From the NCBI RefSeq assembly GCF_023502145.1, contig NZ_JAMFLI010000006.1, positions 109,872 through 173,871 on the forward strand: a stretch of DNA of 64,000 bases, written 5' to 3'. A program made the position numbers and the translations under genes. This document shows positions 28,119-36,535 of this stretch, in pieces. Source of the stretch: Craterilacuibacter sp. RT1T. Its GTDB lineage: Bacteria; Pseudomonadota; Gammaproteobacteria; Burkholderiales; Chromobacteriaceae. The notes below the pieces were generated by a model. That model ran no database searches and was not told the DNA's origin. It saw only the letters and a program-made list of their open reading frames with translations. Within the stretch, counting starts at the first letter, position 1. Each line of letters opens with the position of its first letter.

Positions 28119-29210
28119 CTAGTGTCCGGCTTTAAGATTCTGCCACAGGCGGGTATAGCCCTGAATCACCTTGGGCGGCATGGTCAGCAAGACAAAGCTG
28201 CTCTTCAGATCATCTTGGCTCGGGAAGATGGAGCGGTCGCTGACATACGCCTTGTTGACGAACTTGCGCGCGGCCAGTGAGCCAGGTGCATAGGTCACGG
28301 CATTGGCGTTATTGGCTGCAACCTTAGCATCCAAGGTGTAATTGATGAATTTAAGCGCATTATCGCTATTGGCCGAGTCTTTCGGAATCACCATGCTGTC
28401 CACCCAGACACCGGTGCCCTGCTTGGGCATCAACACCTCGATTTTTACCCCATTTTTAGCCTCGGCGGCCCGGCGCTTGGCGATATTCAAGTCTCCCGAA
28501 TAGCCCATGGCCACACAGACCGAGCCCCCGGCCAACTCATTGATATAGCCGGACGACGAGAAGCGGGCATAGGACTTGCGCGCCGCCTTCAGTTGCGGCA
28601 GCAAGGCTTTGTAGTCTTCGATATTGGTGCTGTTCGGGTTTTTGCCGGCGTAATGCAGCGCCATCGGGAAAAATTCGGTTGGAGAATCCAGCACGCTGAC
28701 GCCGCAGCTCTTGAGCTTGGCGACCACCTCAGGCTTGAAAATCATATCCCACGGGTTAGCTGGCAAGCTGCCGCCCAAGGCCTTCTTCACCTTGTCGGTA
28801 TTAATCGCCAGCGTATTAAAGCCCCAGAAGTAAGGCACCGCGTATTTGTTGCCCGGATCGAACTGCGCCATGATGCGCATCAAATCGGGGTCAAGCTCCT
28901 TGTAGTTGGGGATCTTGCTCTTGTCTATCGGCTTGAACATGCCGGCCTTGATGCCCAGTTCCAGCGTATTGCTTGATGGCACCACCAGGTCGTAACCTGT
29001 GTTGCCGGTCATCAGTTTGGCCCGCAATACTTCATTACTGTCGTAGACGTCATAACGCACATTAATACCGGTCGCCTTCTTAAAATTAGGCACCGTATCT
29101 TCGGCGATATAGTCCGACCAGTTATAGATATTCAAAGTGCCTGCGGCGTAAACGGCCGGCGTAAACAAAGCAAGGCCCAAGGCCAGAGTGCTCAGCGGTT
29201 TGATTGTCAT
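28119..29210 (-). CDS. PotF-like polyamine-binding protein (copy 1)
   Basis: A 363-residue periplasmic solute-binding protein. Residues 1-22 are a signal peptide ending at AYA/AG; the mature start 'GTLNIYNWSDYIAEDTVPNF' is the PotD/PotF hallmark, with the WSD motif that contacts the ligand. The acidic loop DSPTEFF and 'GVWVDSMVIPKD' also match PotF. E. coli PotF binds putrescine for PotGHI. No permease or ATPase gene adjoins, so it is an orphan binding protein that must share a transporter or act as a sensor. Promoter lies in 29211-29387. Paralogues at 29444 and 33560. Confidence 0.9.
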   Translation of the reverse strand: MTIKPLSTLALGLALFTPAVYAAGTLNIYNWSDYIAEDTVPNFKKATGINVRYDVYDSNEVLRAKLMTGNTGYDLVVPSSNTLELGIKAGMFKPIDKSKIPNYKELDPDLMRIMAQFDPGNKYAVPYFWGFNTLAINTDKVKKALGGSLPANPWDMIFKPEVVAKLKSCGVSVLDSPTEFFPMALHYAGKNPNSTNIEDYKALLPQLKAARKSYARFSSSGYINELAGGSVCVAMGYSGDLNIAKRRAAEAKNGVKIEVLMPKQGTGVWVDSMVIPKDSANSDNALKFINYTLDAKVAANNANAVTYAPGSLAARKFVNKAYVSDRSIFPSQDDLKSSFVLLTMPPKVIQGYTRLWQNLKAGH

Positions 29211-29387
29211 CTAGGTTTTTCCTTTGCCGGTACAAAAGGCCGACGGTTCTATTGCGCCGGCTCTCAGGCAAAGGCTAACCCTGATGGCATGACATGTCTA
29301 ATGTTTTATTAAACACACGCCACCAGCAAGCCGCGCCAATAAAAGGCACACACTCCACAACCATTGTAAATAAAGGATTCGCACGAA

Positions 29388-29416
29388 AACACCCCATCAG
29401 AAAAAGATAGGGTGTT
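29388..29416 (-). terminator. Terminator after second potF paralogue
   Basis: Stem AACACCC (29388-29394) with GGGTGTT (29410-29416) and an extended imperfect inner pairing; on the minus strand it ends in GGGTGTTTTCG. It separates copy 2 from copy 1. Confidence 0.65.
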
Positions 29417-29443
29417 GATTTGTTTAAACAAAACAGAGGCGTC

Positions 29444-30532
29444 TTAGTGCCCTGACTTCAGGCTTTGCCATAAGCGGGTGTAGCCCTGTATGGTGTGCGC
29501 CGGCAACGTTTTACCGACAAAGCTACCCTTCAGATCGTCTGCGGTCGGGAAAATAGTCCGGTCATTCACATAAGCCGAATTCATGTATTGGCGCGCCGCG
29601 GGCACACCGGGCGCATACGTCACCGCGTTGGCGTTAGCCGCTGCGGTTTTCGGCTCCAGCATCGCGTTGATAAAACGGTAAGCATTGTCCACATTGACCG
29701 CATCTTTGGGGATGGCCATCACATCGACCCAAACATCCAGCCCGGATTTGGGCAACATCACCTGAATATTCACCCCGTTTTTCGCCTCGGCCGCACGGCG
29801 TTTGGCAATATTCAGATCACCGGAAAAGCCCATGGCGACACAGACCGAGCCACCAGCTAACTCGTTGATATAGCCTGACGAGGAAAAGCGGCTGTAATTG
29901 GGGCGCAGCTGCTTGAGTGCCGGCATCATGGCCTGATAGTCGGCCAGATTTTCGGTATTGGGATTCTTGCCATAGTAATGCAATGCAGCAGGAAAGAACT
30001 CGCTGGGCGAATCGAAAACACTCATGCCACAGCCCTTCAACTTGGCCGCCAGTTCGGGTTTGAATACCAGATCCCACGGATTATCAGGCAGCTTTCCACC
30101 CAGCGCCTTCTTCACCTTGTCGACATTGATGCCCAGCGTATTGATGCCCCAAAAGTATGGGATCGAGTAGGCATTACCGGGGTCAAATTGCGTCATCAGC
30201 TTCAATAGCGCCGGATCCAGGTTTTTGTAATTGGGGATCTTGCTCTTGTCCAGCGGCAAAAACATGCCGGCCTTAACGCCCAGCCCCAGCGTATTGTGCG
30301 ATGGCACAACGATGTCGTAACCGGTTTTTCCGGTCATCAGTTTGGCGCGCAACACCTCGTTGCTGTCATAAATGTCGTAGCGCACCTTGACCTTATTGGC
30401 CCTCTCGAACGCCGGAACCGTCCCCTCGGCAATGTAATCCGACCAGTTGTAAATATTGAGCGTGCCGGCTGCCTGCGCCAAGGGCATCGTCAGCAGCAGG
30501 CTTAGGCTGATTACCGTAGTGATGGTCTTCAT
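29444..30532 (-). CDS. PotF-like polyamine-binding protein (copy 2)
   Basis: A 362-residue periplasmic binding protein. Signal peptide at residues 1-21 (AQA/AG); mature start 'GTLNIYNWSDYIAEGTVPAF'; conserved DSPSEFF and 'DVWVDVMAIPKD'. It shares long identical stretches with copy 1, for example SSSGYINELAGGSVCVAMG and SGDLNIAKRRAAEAKNGV. ATG at 30532 is chosen because GGAG lies eight bases before it; an upstream ATG would add eight residues. Located between the amidohydrolase and copy 1, each with its own terminator, so these are separately regulated. Confidence 0.9.
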   Translation of the reverse strand: MKTITTVISLSLLLTMPLAQAAGTLNIYNWSDYIAEGTVPAFERANKVKVRYDIYDSNEVLRAKLMTGKTGYDIVVPSHNTLGLGVKAGMFLPLDKSKIPNYKNLDPALLKLMTQFDPGNAYSIPYFWGINTLGINVDKVKKALGGKLPDNPWDLVFKPELAAKLKGCGMSVFDSPSEFFPAALHYYGKNPNTENLADYQAMMPALKQLRPNYSRFSSSGYINELAGGSVCVAMGFSGDLNIAKRRAAEAKNGVNIQVMLPKSGLDVWVDVMAIPKDAVNVDNAYRFINAMLEPKTAAANANAVTYAPGVPAARQYMNSAYVNDRTIFPTADDLKGSFVGKTLPAHTIQGYTRLWQSLKSGH

Positions 30533-30618
30533 CTTGTTTCTCCAGTCGCTTTGCAATTTAAAGCACCTCTAAACCGGGCGCATTGATTCGGACATGACCG
30601 CAGCACTAGACAACAAAG

Positions 30619-30642
30619 CCGGCCGGAAAAAGCGCCGGCCGG
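30619..30642 (-). terminator. Hairpin after amidohydrolase gene
   Basis: Two copies of the self-complementary CCGGCCGG (30619-30626 and 30635-30642) with an AAAAAGCG spacer can pair into an 8-bp stem. On the minus strand CTTTGTTG follows. Reasonable terminator, though the T run is interrupted. Confidence 0.55.
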
Positions 30643-30690
30643 TCGAGCACACGCCATGACAGAATGATCACGACTAAGGCATGAGTTGCC

Positions 30691-32628
30691 TTATTTCTTG
30701 CGGTACACCACCTTGCCCCTGAATACGGTCATATCGACCTCGGTATCGGCAATTTTCTGCGCTTTACCTGCGGCGACCAGATCAAACAGATTCTGGTTCA
30801 ACACGATAAAGTCAGCTGACTTGCCCCGCTCCAGCGAACCGGTCACCTGCTCCTGACGCACCGCGCGCGCACCATTGATGGTGTAGGCCGCCAGCAGGTT
30901 CTGCAAAGAAGTACGCTCGTGCGCGGTATAGCCCGTGTCACCGTTATCCACGCTCGAACGGGTCACGCCGGTTGCAATATTCACGAACGGGCGCGGGTCG
31001 CGGCTATCGACCGGGGCATCACTGCCAGCGACCAGCACCGCGCCCTCCTTGCGAGCCGACTCGACCGGATAAAAAGCCTGTTTCACATAGCCTACAGGGT
31101 CGTACAGCACATCCATGATGGATTGCCCCTTCTTGCTAGGCTGGATAAATGGTGTCACCAGCAGGTCGTAAGCGATGGAGGGTGAAGTCCAGGCATAGGT
31201 AAAGGTCAGAAACACGCCCAGCTTGCCAAGGCGGATCTGGTCTGCCGGTGCCACCATCTGCAAGTGTGCAATGGTATGCGGAATTTTGCTGTTGCCATTG
31301 CGGTCCCGCGCTGCTTGCAGTGCATCGACCGCCACCTGGGTGCTGCGGTCACCAATGCTGTGCATATGGACACTGAAACCGTCTTTGTCCAGCGCGCTCA
31401 CATAGTTCGCCAGATCTTCGGCCTTGTAATTGACGATGCCCTTATTGCCCGAGTCTTCGCTATCCGCCTCAATCGTAGTGGTATCGCTGGCCGGGTCATA
31501 CTGAAGATGCGGTGTTTGGTAGTTATGGATCATGCCGGCATTCGGTGCGACCGGTGGGTTACTGAACGGATCCCCCTCCAGCACGCCATCGACAAAAATC
31601 TTGACCGCATCCGCCTTAATCAGCGGATTACCGGCAAAGGCGCTACGCGCCTCGTTTGCCTTTTTCAGGTGCCCCGGAATATCCACCACGCCGGCGTAAT
31701 CATCCATATTGAAACAGGTGGCTGCCGTCACGCGCATATTCAGCAAATTTCGCTTTTGCATGCTCAGGTAACGGTCGCGAACGAAATCATTGGCGCAGGC
31801 GTCCTGAATGCCGGTAATGCCACGCGACGCCATCATCTCGGACACTTTGGGCAGAATGGCCTCGTACAGTTGTTCGGCTTCTTTACCGTTAGCACTGAGT
31901 ACACCGGTGTCCGGTACCGGAATGGTGGCACGGGCATCCTCGCGAACCACCCCGCTATCAAGATTGACATAGGGGGCAAACGCCTCAAATACACCGCCTT
32001 TGGCCAAGGTTGCCGCACTAAAGCCAACCGTATTGCCATCCTTGTCCTGCGCCATGGCCAGCGCTGCCGAGTTGTACGCGCTGGCATGCCCGTCCACCCC
32101 GGCCAGCATGACCGGATTATTAGGCGCAGCAGCATCCAGCGCCTGCCTGACATTCTGGTAATTGGCGGTGACATTATTACCCTCGTATGGCGACCACTGG
32201 TTTACCACCAGCCAGTCCCCAGCCTTGGGCGCGTACTTGGGCAAACAACTCTTGGCCTTGTCCGCCAGCTCATCCAGCGTCACTGCCTTGCCGTCGATGT
32301 CGCACATATCCAGCGCCACCGTACCCATGGCGTGAATATGATTGTCATGCAGGCCGGGCAGCACCATCTTGCCGCCCAGATCCACTACCGGGTAACCACG
32401 GCGCTTATACAGCTCGGCGTCGGCCCGGCTTCCCACCTGTATAAGCTGCCCATCCTCTACGACAAAGGCGTCGGCTATCGACTGTTTTTCATCCTGCGTA
32501 TACACCTTACCGTTGATATAGATGGTGCCCTCTTGAGGCTGGCTACTCCCGCCCGAACTGCTGCAACCGGCCAGCAACGCTAACCCCAACATCATGGCCT
32601 GCTGGCCACCTGCTACGCTCTTCAACAT
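30691..32628 (-). CDS. Lipoprotein amidohydrolase (YtcJ-like amidohydrolase 3 family)
   Basis: A 645-residue protein. Residues 1-22 are a lipoprotein signal peptide with lipobox LLAGC, so the enzyme is probably anchored facing the periplasm. The amidohydrolase fold starts with 'VVDLGGKMVLPGLHDNHIHAMG' (HNH metal motif at about residue 96); later 'HMHSIGDR', 'HTIAHLQ' and 'AGSDAPVD' supply metal and catalytic residues. Family members cleave amide or formamide groups in varied substrates; the substrate is not predictable. GGAGGAGAG lies just before the ATG. It is divergent from a TetR regulator. Confidence 0.88.
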   Translation of the reverse strand: MLKSVAGGQQAMMLGLALLAGCSSSGGSSQPQEGTIYINGKVYTQDEKQSIADAFVVEDGQLIQVGSRADAELYKRRGYPVVDLGGKMVLPGLHDNHIHAMGTVALDMCDIDGKAVTLDELADKAKSCLPKYAPKAGDWLVVNQWSPYEGNNVTANYQNVRQALDAAAPNNPVMLAGVDGHASAYNSAALAMAQDKDGNTVGFSAATLAKGGVFEAFAPYVNLDSGVVREDARATIPVPDTGVLSANGKEAEQLYEAILPKVSEMMASRGITGIQDACANDFVRDRYLSMQKRNLLNMRVTAATCFNMDDYAGVVDIPGHLKKANEARSAFAGNPLIKADAVKIFVDGVLEGDPFSNPPVAPNAGMIHNYQTPHLQYDPASDTTTIEADSEDSGNKGIVNYKAEDLANYVSALDKDGFSVHMHSIGDRSTQVAVDALQAARDRNGNSKIPHTIAHLQMVAPADQIRLGKLGVFLTFTYAWTSPSIAYDLLVTPFIQPSKKGQSIMDVLYDPVGYVKQAFYPVESARKEGAVLVAGSDAPVDSRDPRPFVNIATGVTRSSVDNGDTGYTAHERTSLQNLLAAYTINGARAVRQEQVTGSLERGKSADFIVLNQNLFDLVAAGKAQKIADTEVDMTVFRGKVVYRKK

Positions 32629-32704
32629 CTCTCTCCTCCATTATTTGACGGCGGTATTTGTTGTGATTATCGCCACCTCTCCTTTATCGCAGTCTTTGCT
32701 AAAA

Positions 32705-32724
32705 ATTGCAGCAATTGCTGCAAT
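32705..32724. promoter_or_regulatory. Perfect 20-bp palindrome, likely TetR operator
   Basis: ATTGCAGCAATTGCTGCAAT is fully self-complementary and sits in the 175-bp gap between the divergent amidohydrolase and TetR genes, 77 bases before the amidohydrolase ATG. This is the usual form of a TetR-family binding site. Confidence 0.75.
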
Positions 32725-32803
32725 AAATGAAAAGCAGTGTAGTTGCCGCACCACAGCCCCCCCCCTTATAGTGTTGCCATTCCATTGCCGGCCTCGAGTT
32801 CTT

Positions 32804-33487
32804 ATGCCAGACACCCCGCCTCCCATCCCCGGGCTTCCCGATAGCTTGCGCATGCGCCGCGAACCGCAGCAGCAGCGCACATGGGAGACTGTTCAGAAAA
32901 TCGAGCAGGCGACACTTGCCTTGCTGGCCGAGCAGGGTTTTACCGCACTGAACACCAACGCGATTGCCGAGCGCGCCGGCGTCGGCATCAAGTCGCTCTA
33001 TCACCTGTTCCCCAATAAGGAGGCCATCATCTGCCGGCTGGCGGCAGCGTGGCTGTCGGCGGTGCGAGAAGCGCAGGAGAAAATCAGGACGCAGGATCTG
33101 GACTGGCCCGCCACCTTGCAGGCGCTGGACAGTGCGCTGGATGCGCTGGATGCGCACTTTGTCGGTCATGGTGCGCTATGGCGCGCCATGGATCTGATCC
33201 CAGCCCTGCAGGAACTTGAACTTGCCCACGAGCGCGAGCAAATACGCTTTTGGAGCGAGCGTTTCCGCCACTTCGGCTGCCGCTGGCCCGAGGCAGACCT
33301 GATCGCCCTGATCACTTCGTTCTACCGCAGCTTTGATGTCGCCAAGCAATGCGCGAAGGAAACAGGAGACAGTGGCCACCCGTTATGGCTATTGCACCGG
33401 TTTTGGCTGGAACGCCTGATCGCAACCGCCATCAGCGAACCTGACCCGGCAAGCACCTTGCAAAAGTTGGCGGCAGGCGGCAACTGA
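32804..33487 (+). CDS. TetR family transcriptional regulator
   Basis: A 227-residue regulator. The HTH lies at about residues 50-75 ('LNTNAIAERAGVGIKSLYHLFPNKEAII' region; AERAGVGIKSLY are the recognition residues). The N terminus has a 30-residue Pro-rich arm. ATG at 32804 is chosen because the in-frame upstream codons run through the intergenic palindrome. Divergent from the amidohydrolase; it likely represses that gene and itself by binding the palindrome. Convergent with the third potF paralogue across a terminator. Confidence 0.88.
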   Translation: MPDTPPPIPGLPDSLRMRREPQQQRTWETVQKIEQATLALLAEQGFTALNTNAIAERAGVGIKSLYHLFPNKEAIICRLAAAWLSAVREAQEKIRTQDLDWPATLQALDSALDALDAHFVGHGALWRAMDLIPALQELELAHEREQIRFWSERFRHFGCRWPEADLIALITSFYRSFDVAKQCAKETGDSGHPLWLLHRFWLERLIATAISEPDPASTLQKLAAGGN

Positions 33488-33506
33488 CTCTGCGCTTGGG
33501 TATAAA

Positions 33507-33533
33507 AAAGCCACGACATTGCGTCGTGGCTTT
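33507..33533. terminator. Bidirectional terminator
   Basis: Perfect 11-bp stem AAAGCCACGAC/GTCGTGGCTTT with a five-base loop. An A run on the left provides a T run for the minus-strand gene ending at 33560; it also closes the TetR gene. Confidence 0.87.
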
Positions 33534-33559
33534 AGATGGCATGCCATGGCCAGAAAAAT

Positions 33560-34651
33560 CTACTTACCCGCCTTTAGTTTCTGCCACAAACGGGTATAGC
33601 TGCGTATCGTTTCCGGCTGCAGTGCCACTGTCACAAAGCTGCCTTTAAGCGCGTCTGCCGGTGGGAACAGCACAGGCTCGGACACCAGTACCTTATCGAT
33701 ATAAGGTTTGGCCGCAGCGACACCCGGCGCATAGCTGACAAAGTTGGCATTAGCTGCCGCCGTTTTCGGTTCCAGCATCGCATTGATAAAACGATGGGCT
33801 TGCGCCTGATTGGCCGCGCCTTTGGGAATGGTCAGGCTGTCGACCCAGATATTGAGTCCACGTTTGGGCATCAACACCATCAACTGCACGCCATTGCCGG
33901 CCTCGGCGGCACGCTTGCGCGCAGTGTTCAGGTCACCCGAGTAGCCCATGGCCACACATACCGAACCATCGGCCAGTTCATTGGTGTAACTGGAGGAGTT
34001 GAACATGCGATAAGACTTGCGTGCTGCCTTCAGCGTCGGCATCAGCGTCTCGTAATCGCTGACTTGATTACTATTGGGGTTTTTTCCTGCCCAATGCAAA
34101 GCAGAAGCAAAGTACACGCCGGCAGAGTCCAGTACGCTGACACCACAGCCCTTCAGTTTCGCCACGACCTCCGGCTTGAAAACCAGGTCCCACGGATTAT
34201 CCGGCAGCTTGCCCCCCAGCGCCTGCTTGACCTTGGGCACATTGATGCCGACCGTATTCAGCCCCCACAGATACGGCACTGCATAGCGGTTGCCCGGATC
34301 AAACTGCTCCATCAGCTTGAGCAATTGCGGGTCGAGGTGTTTCCAGTTGGGCAGCTGGCTCCGGTCCAAAGGCTCGAACATGCCGGCCTTGATTCCCATA
34401 TCCACGGTGTACTGGGTCGGCACTACGATGTCGTAGCCGGTATGGCCGGTCATCAGTTTGGCACGCAGCATTTCATTGCTGTCATATACGTCGTAGCGCA
34501 CCTTGATTCCGGTCGCCTTCTGAAAGGCCGGCACCGTACCCTCTGCGATATAGTCGGCCCAGTTGTAAACATTGAGTTTGCTATCCGCCTGCGCTGTTGC
34601 CATGCCGCCGGCCAGCACTAAAACAGGTACGCACCACTTAGCTACTGTCAT
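33560..34651 (-). CDS. PotF-like polyamine-binding protein (copy 3, divergent pocket)
   Basis: A 363-residue periplasmic binding protein with a signal peptide (residues 1-22, AQA/DS). It resembles copies 1 and 2 overall (GSVCVAMGYSGDLNTARKRA, PWDLVFKPEVVAKLKGCG) but the pocket differs: NWADY (Ala32) replaces NWSDY, and DSAGVYF (175-181) replaces the DSPTEFF loop that carries a ligand-binding Glu in PotF. It may therefore bind another amine. ATG at 34651 follows a clear GCAGGAG. It is the last gene of the minus-strand run that includes the PuuB-like oxidase, so uptake and oxidation of one ligand are likely linked. Confidence 0.88.
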   Translation of the reverse strand: MTVAKWCVPVLVLAGGMATAQADSKLNVYNWADYIAEGTVPAFQKATGIKVRYDVYDSNEMLRAKLMTGHTGYDIVVPTQYTVDMGIKAGMFEPLDRSQLPNWKHLDPQLLKLMEQFDPGNRYAVPYLWGLNTVGINVPKVKQALGGKLPDNPWDLVFKPEVVAKLKGCGVSVLDSAGVYFASALHWAGKNPNSNQVSDYETLMPTLKAARKSYRMFNSSSYTNELADGSVCVAMGYSGDLNTARKRAAEAGNGVQLMVLMPKRGLNIWVDSLTIPKGAANQAQAHRFINAMLEPKTAAANANFVSYAPGVAAAKPYIDKVLVSEPVLFPPADALKGSFVTVALQPETIRSYTRLWQKLKAGK

Positions 34652-34704
34652 CCCGTATCTCCTGCAGAAACAATCGAAAAATGCCTGTTGCCAGAGCTGT
34701 CTCT

Positions 34705-36105
34705 TCAATGCATCAATCCTTCCAGCGCATCGGCAGCGGCACCGACCAGCCGGCGCAAACTGGCAGGTATGTCCTGCCGGTCTGCAAGTGCATCGTCCAG
34801 TACAAATGCCGAACGGATGGCGTGATAGCCCAAGTAACGTAGCGGCTCGGGCTCCCAGCGGCGCAGGCTGGACAATCCCGCCTCCCCCTTTACCCAGCGC
34901 TGGCGCGTCAACAAGGTTTCACGTTCCCCAATCAGGTCGGCCAGCGTGCGCCCCATCAGGTTGCTGGTTCCCACCCCTTCGCCACCATAACCACCGGCGC
35001 ATGCCACGCCCCGGCTACGATCCCGCAGGGCAAACGGCGTAAAGCCGCGCGCCAGCCCCAGCGTGCCGCCCCAGGCGTAGGCGATCCCCACCTCTTGCAG
35101 TTGCGGAAAAAATTGCCGCATCAGTTCAGTGCGCTGTAAGAATTCATCGTCTTGCGGATCGAAGTCCCAGCGCGGCCGGCCGGCAAAGCGGTAGCCGCCA
35201 CGGGCGCCAAACAGCAAACGTCCGTCTGCGGTGCGCTGTCCATACGTCACTCCGCGCGACAGATCGGAAAAAGCCGCCCGACCGGCCAGGCCTATCGTGT
35301 CCCATTGCGCAGCAGACAAAGGTTCGGTCGCGATAATCAGACTTTGTGCCGGCTGCACCCGTCCTTTCAGTTCTGCCAGCGTGCTACTGGCGCCCTCCAG
35401 TGCCGGCACAATCCAGCGCGCCCGCACCTCGCCACTTGCCAGACGGACCCGGCCTTTGCCAAAACCCGCTACCGGGCACGCCTCGTGTACACGCACGCCC
35501 ATGCGCCGCACGGTCAGCAGCAGGCCCTGCACCAGTTTCAAGGGATGCAAGGTGGCGCAATGCGGCGAAAAAACGGCGCCTTGGCCATCGGCGATGTGTA
35601 GCTGTGCGGCCAGTTCGCTTGCAGACAACCAGCGAAAATCGGCATCGCGGTGCCCTACCCGATGCAGTTCGCTCAACCAGGCGCGCGCACGCCGTGCCTG
35701 CGCCACGCCACGGGCCGCATACAGCACGCCACCATGGGCCAGATCACAGTCGATTTGCTCGCGTGCACAGACGGCCTTCACCTCGTCGACCATGCCGTAC
35801 AAAAGCGGGCGCGTCGCTTCTTGCGCGTCTTCATCCAGGCCCGCTAGCCACGTATCCTGTCCGGCCATACCGCCGATCAGCCAGCCGCCATTGCGCCCGG
35901 AGGCACCAAAACCGGCATGCGCCGCCTCGAATACCTGCACCTGCAGTGCCGGGTCCTGCCGCTTCAGGTAATAGGCCGTCCACAAACCGGTGTAGCCAGC
36001 CCCGATAATGGCCACATCGCAATCCTCCGCAATGGAAGGCAGGGAAGAGGCTGCTGCAACTGGCAAGCCCCCCTGCCACAGACAACTTGCGGGCAGACGG
36101 CTCAT
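34705..36105 (-). CDS. FAD-dependent amine oxidase (PuuB/gamma-glutamylputrescine oxidase-like)
   Basis: A 466-residue DAO-family flavoenzyme. The FAD-binding motif DVAIIGAGYTGLWTAYYL lies at about residue 30; 'GFGASGRNGGWL' is the PuuB-type flavin loop; 'GARGGYRF' and 'GYGGEGVGTSNLMGRTLADL' near the C terminus complete the fold. PuuB oxidises gamma-glutamylputrescine in E. coli; related enzymes oxidise other secondary amines or glycine-type substrates. The start overlaps the cupin stop (ATGA), with GGAGGG just before it. PuuA, PuuC and PuuD homologues are not in the window, so the pathway is incomplete here. Confidence 0.88.
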   Translation of the reverse strand: MSRLPASCLWQGGLPVAAASSLPSIAEDCDVAIIGAGYTGLWTAYYLKRQDPALQVQVFEAAHAGFGASGRNGGWLIGGMAGQDTWLAGLDEDAQEATRPLLYGMVDEVKAVCAREQIDCDLAHGGVLYAARGVAQARRARAWLSELHRVGHRDADFRWLSASELAAQLHIADGQGAVFSPHCATLHPLKLVQGLLLTVRRMGVRVHEACPVAGFGKGRVRLASGEVRARWIVPALEGASSTLAELKGRVQPAQSLIIATEPLSAAQWDTIGLAGRAAFSDLSRGVTYGQRTADGRLLFGARGGYRFAGRPRWDFDPQDDEFLQRTELMRQFFPQLQEVGIAYAWGGTLGLARGFTPFALRDRSRGVACAGGYGGEGVGTSNLMGRTLADLIGERETLLTRQRWVKGEAGLSSLRRWEPEPLRYLGYHAIRSAFVLDDALADRQDIPASLRRLVGAAADALEGLMH

Positions 36106-36485
36106 GCGCCCTCCCATTGCACAGCGGGCAACATCGGCAACATCATGAAAAACTTGCGCACCGGCTCAAGCGATGTCCAGCTTCCTTCAAAGCCAGGCTC
36201 CAGCAAAAAGGCATCACCTGCGCCGAACTCAATGCTGCACCCAGCCCTATCGCCTATCCGTACCCGCCCGCTGAGCAATAGGCAAAATTCATACTCATCA
36301 GGCAAAAACTTGTGCTTGCTATAGTCGTCGGAAGCCCAGATGCCGGCACGACCGGCCAGATGCTCAAACAAGGGCCACAGCCGTAACTCGGGCCTGCCAT
36401 CCAACACCAGCGCCGGTGCATCGTAGTAATGCTCAGCCTCGCTGGTCGCAGCCCGGTGCAACACCCTGACAAAATCCGGCAGCAT
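36102..36485 (-). CDS. Cupin domain protein (DUF861-like)
   Basis: A 127-residue small beta-barrel. 'KFLPDEYEFCLLLSGRVRIGDRAG' (two segments: EYEFCLLLSGRV and FGAGDAFLLEPGFEG) gives the cupin motif 1 and 2 pattern, with Glu rather than the His cluster in motif 1, as in the DUF861/EutQ-like group. Such genes often accompany PuuB-type oxidases; an amine-sensing or isomerase function is possible. It lies between the NTF2/AraC gene and the oxidase, overlapping the latter. Confidence 0.75.
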   Translation of the reverse strand: MLPDFVRVLHRAATSEAEHYYDAPALVLDGRPELRLWPLFEHLAGRAGIWASDDYSKHKFLPDEYEFCLLLSGRVRIGDRAGCSIEFGAGDAFLLEPGFEGSWTSLEPVRKFFMMLPMLPAVQWEGA

Positions 36486-36535
36486 TTCTCGCCCCCCGCA
36501 GTCGTTTAAACATGCGGCAATACTAAGGGTGGGCT

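Noticed and set aside
31264..32583. 439-codon plus-strand open frame over the amidohydrolase
   Set aside because: His/Ile/Arg-rich shadow frame opposite a clear enzyme; its start lies within the other gene.
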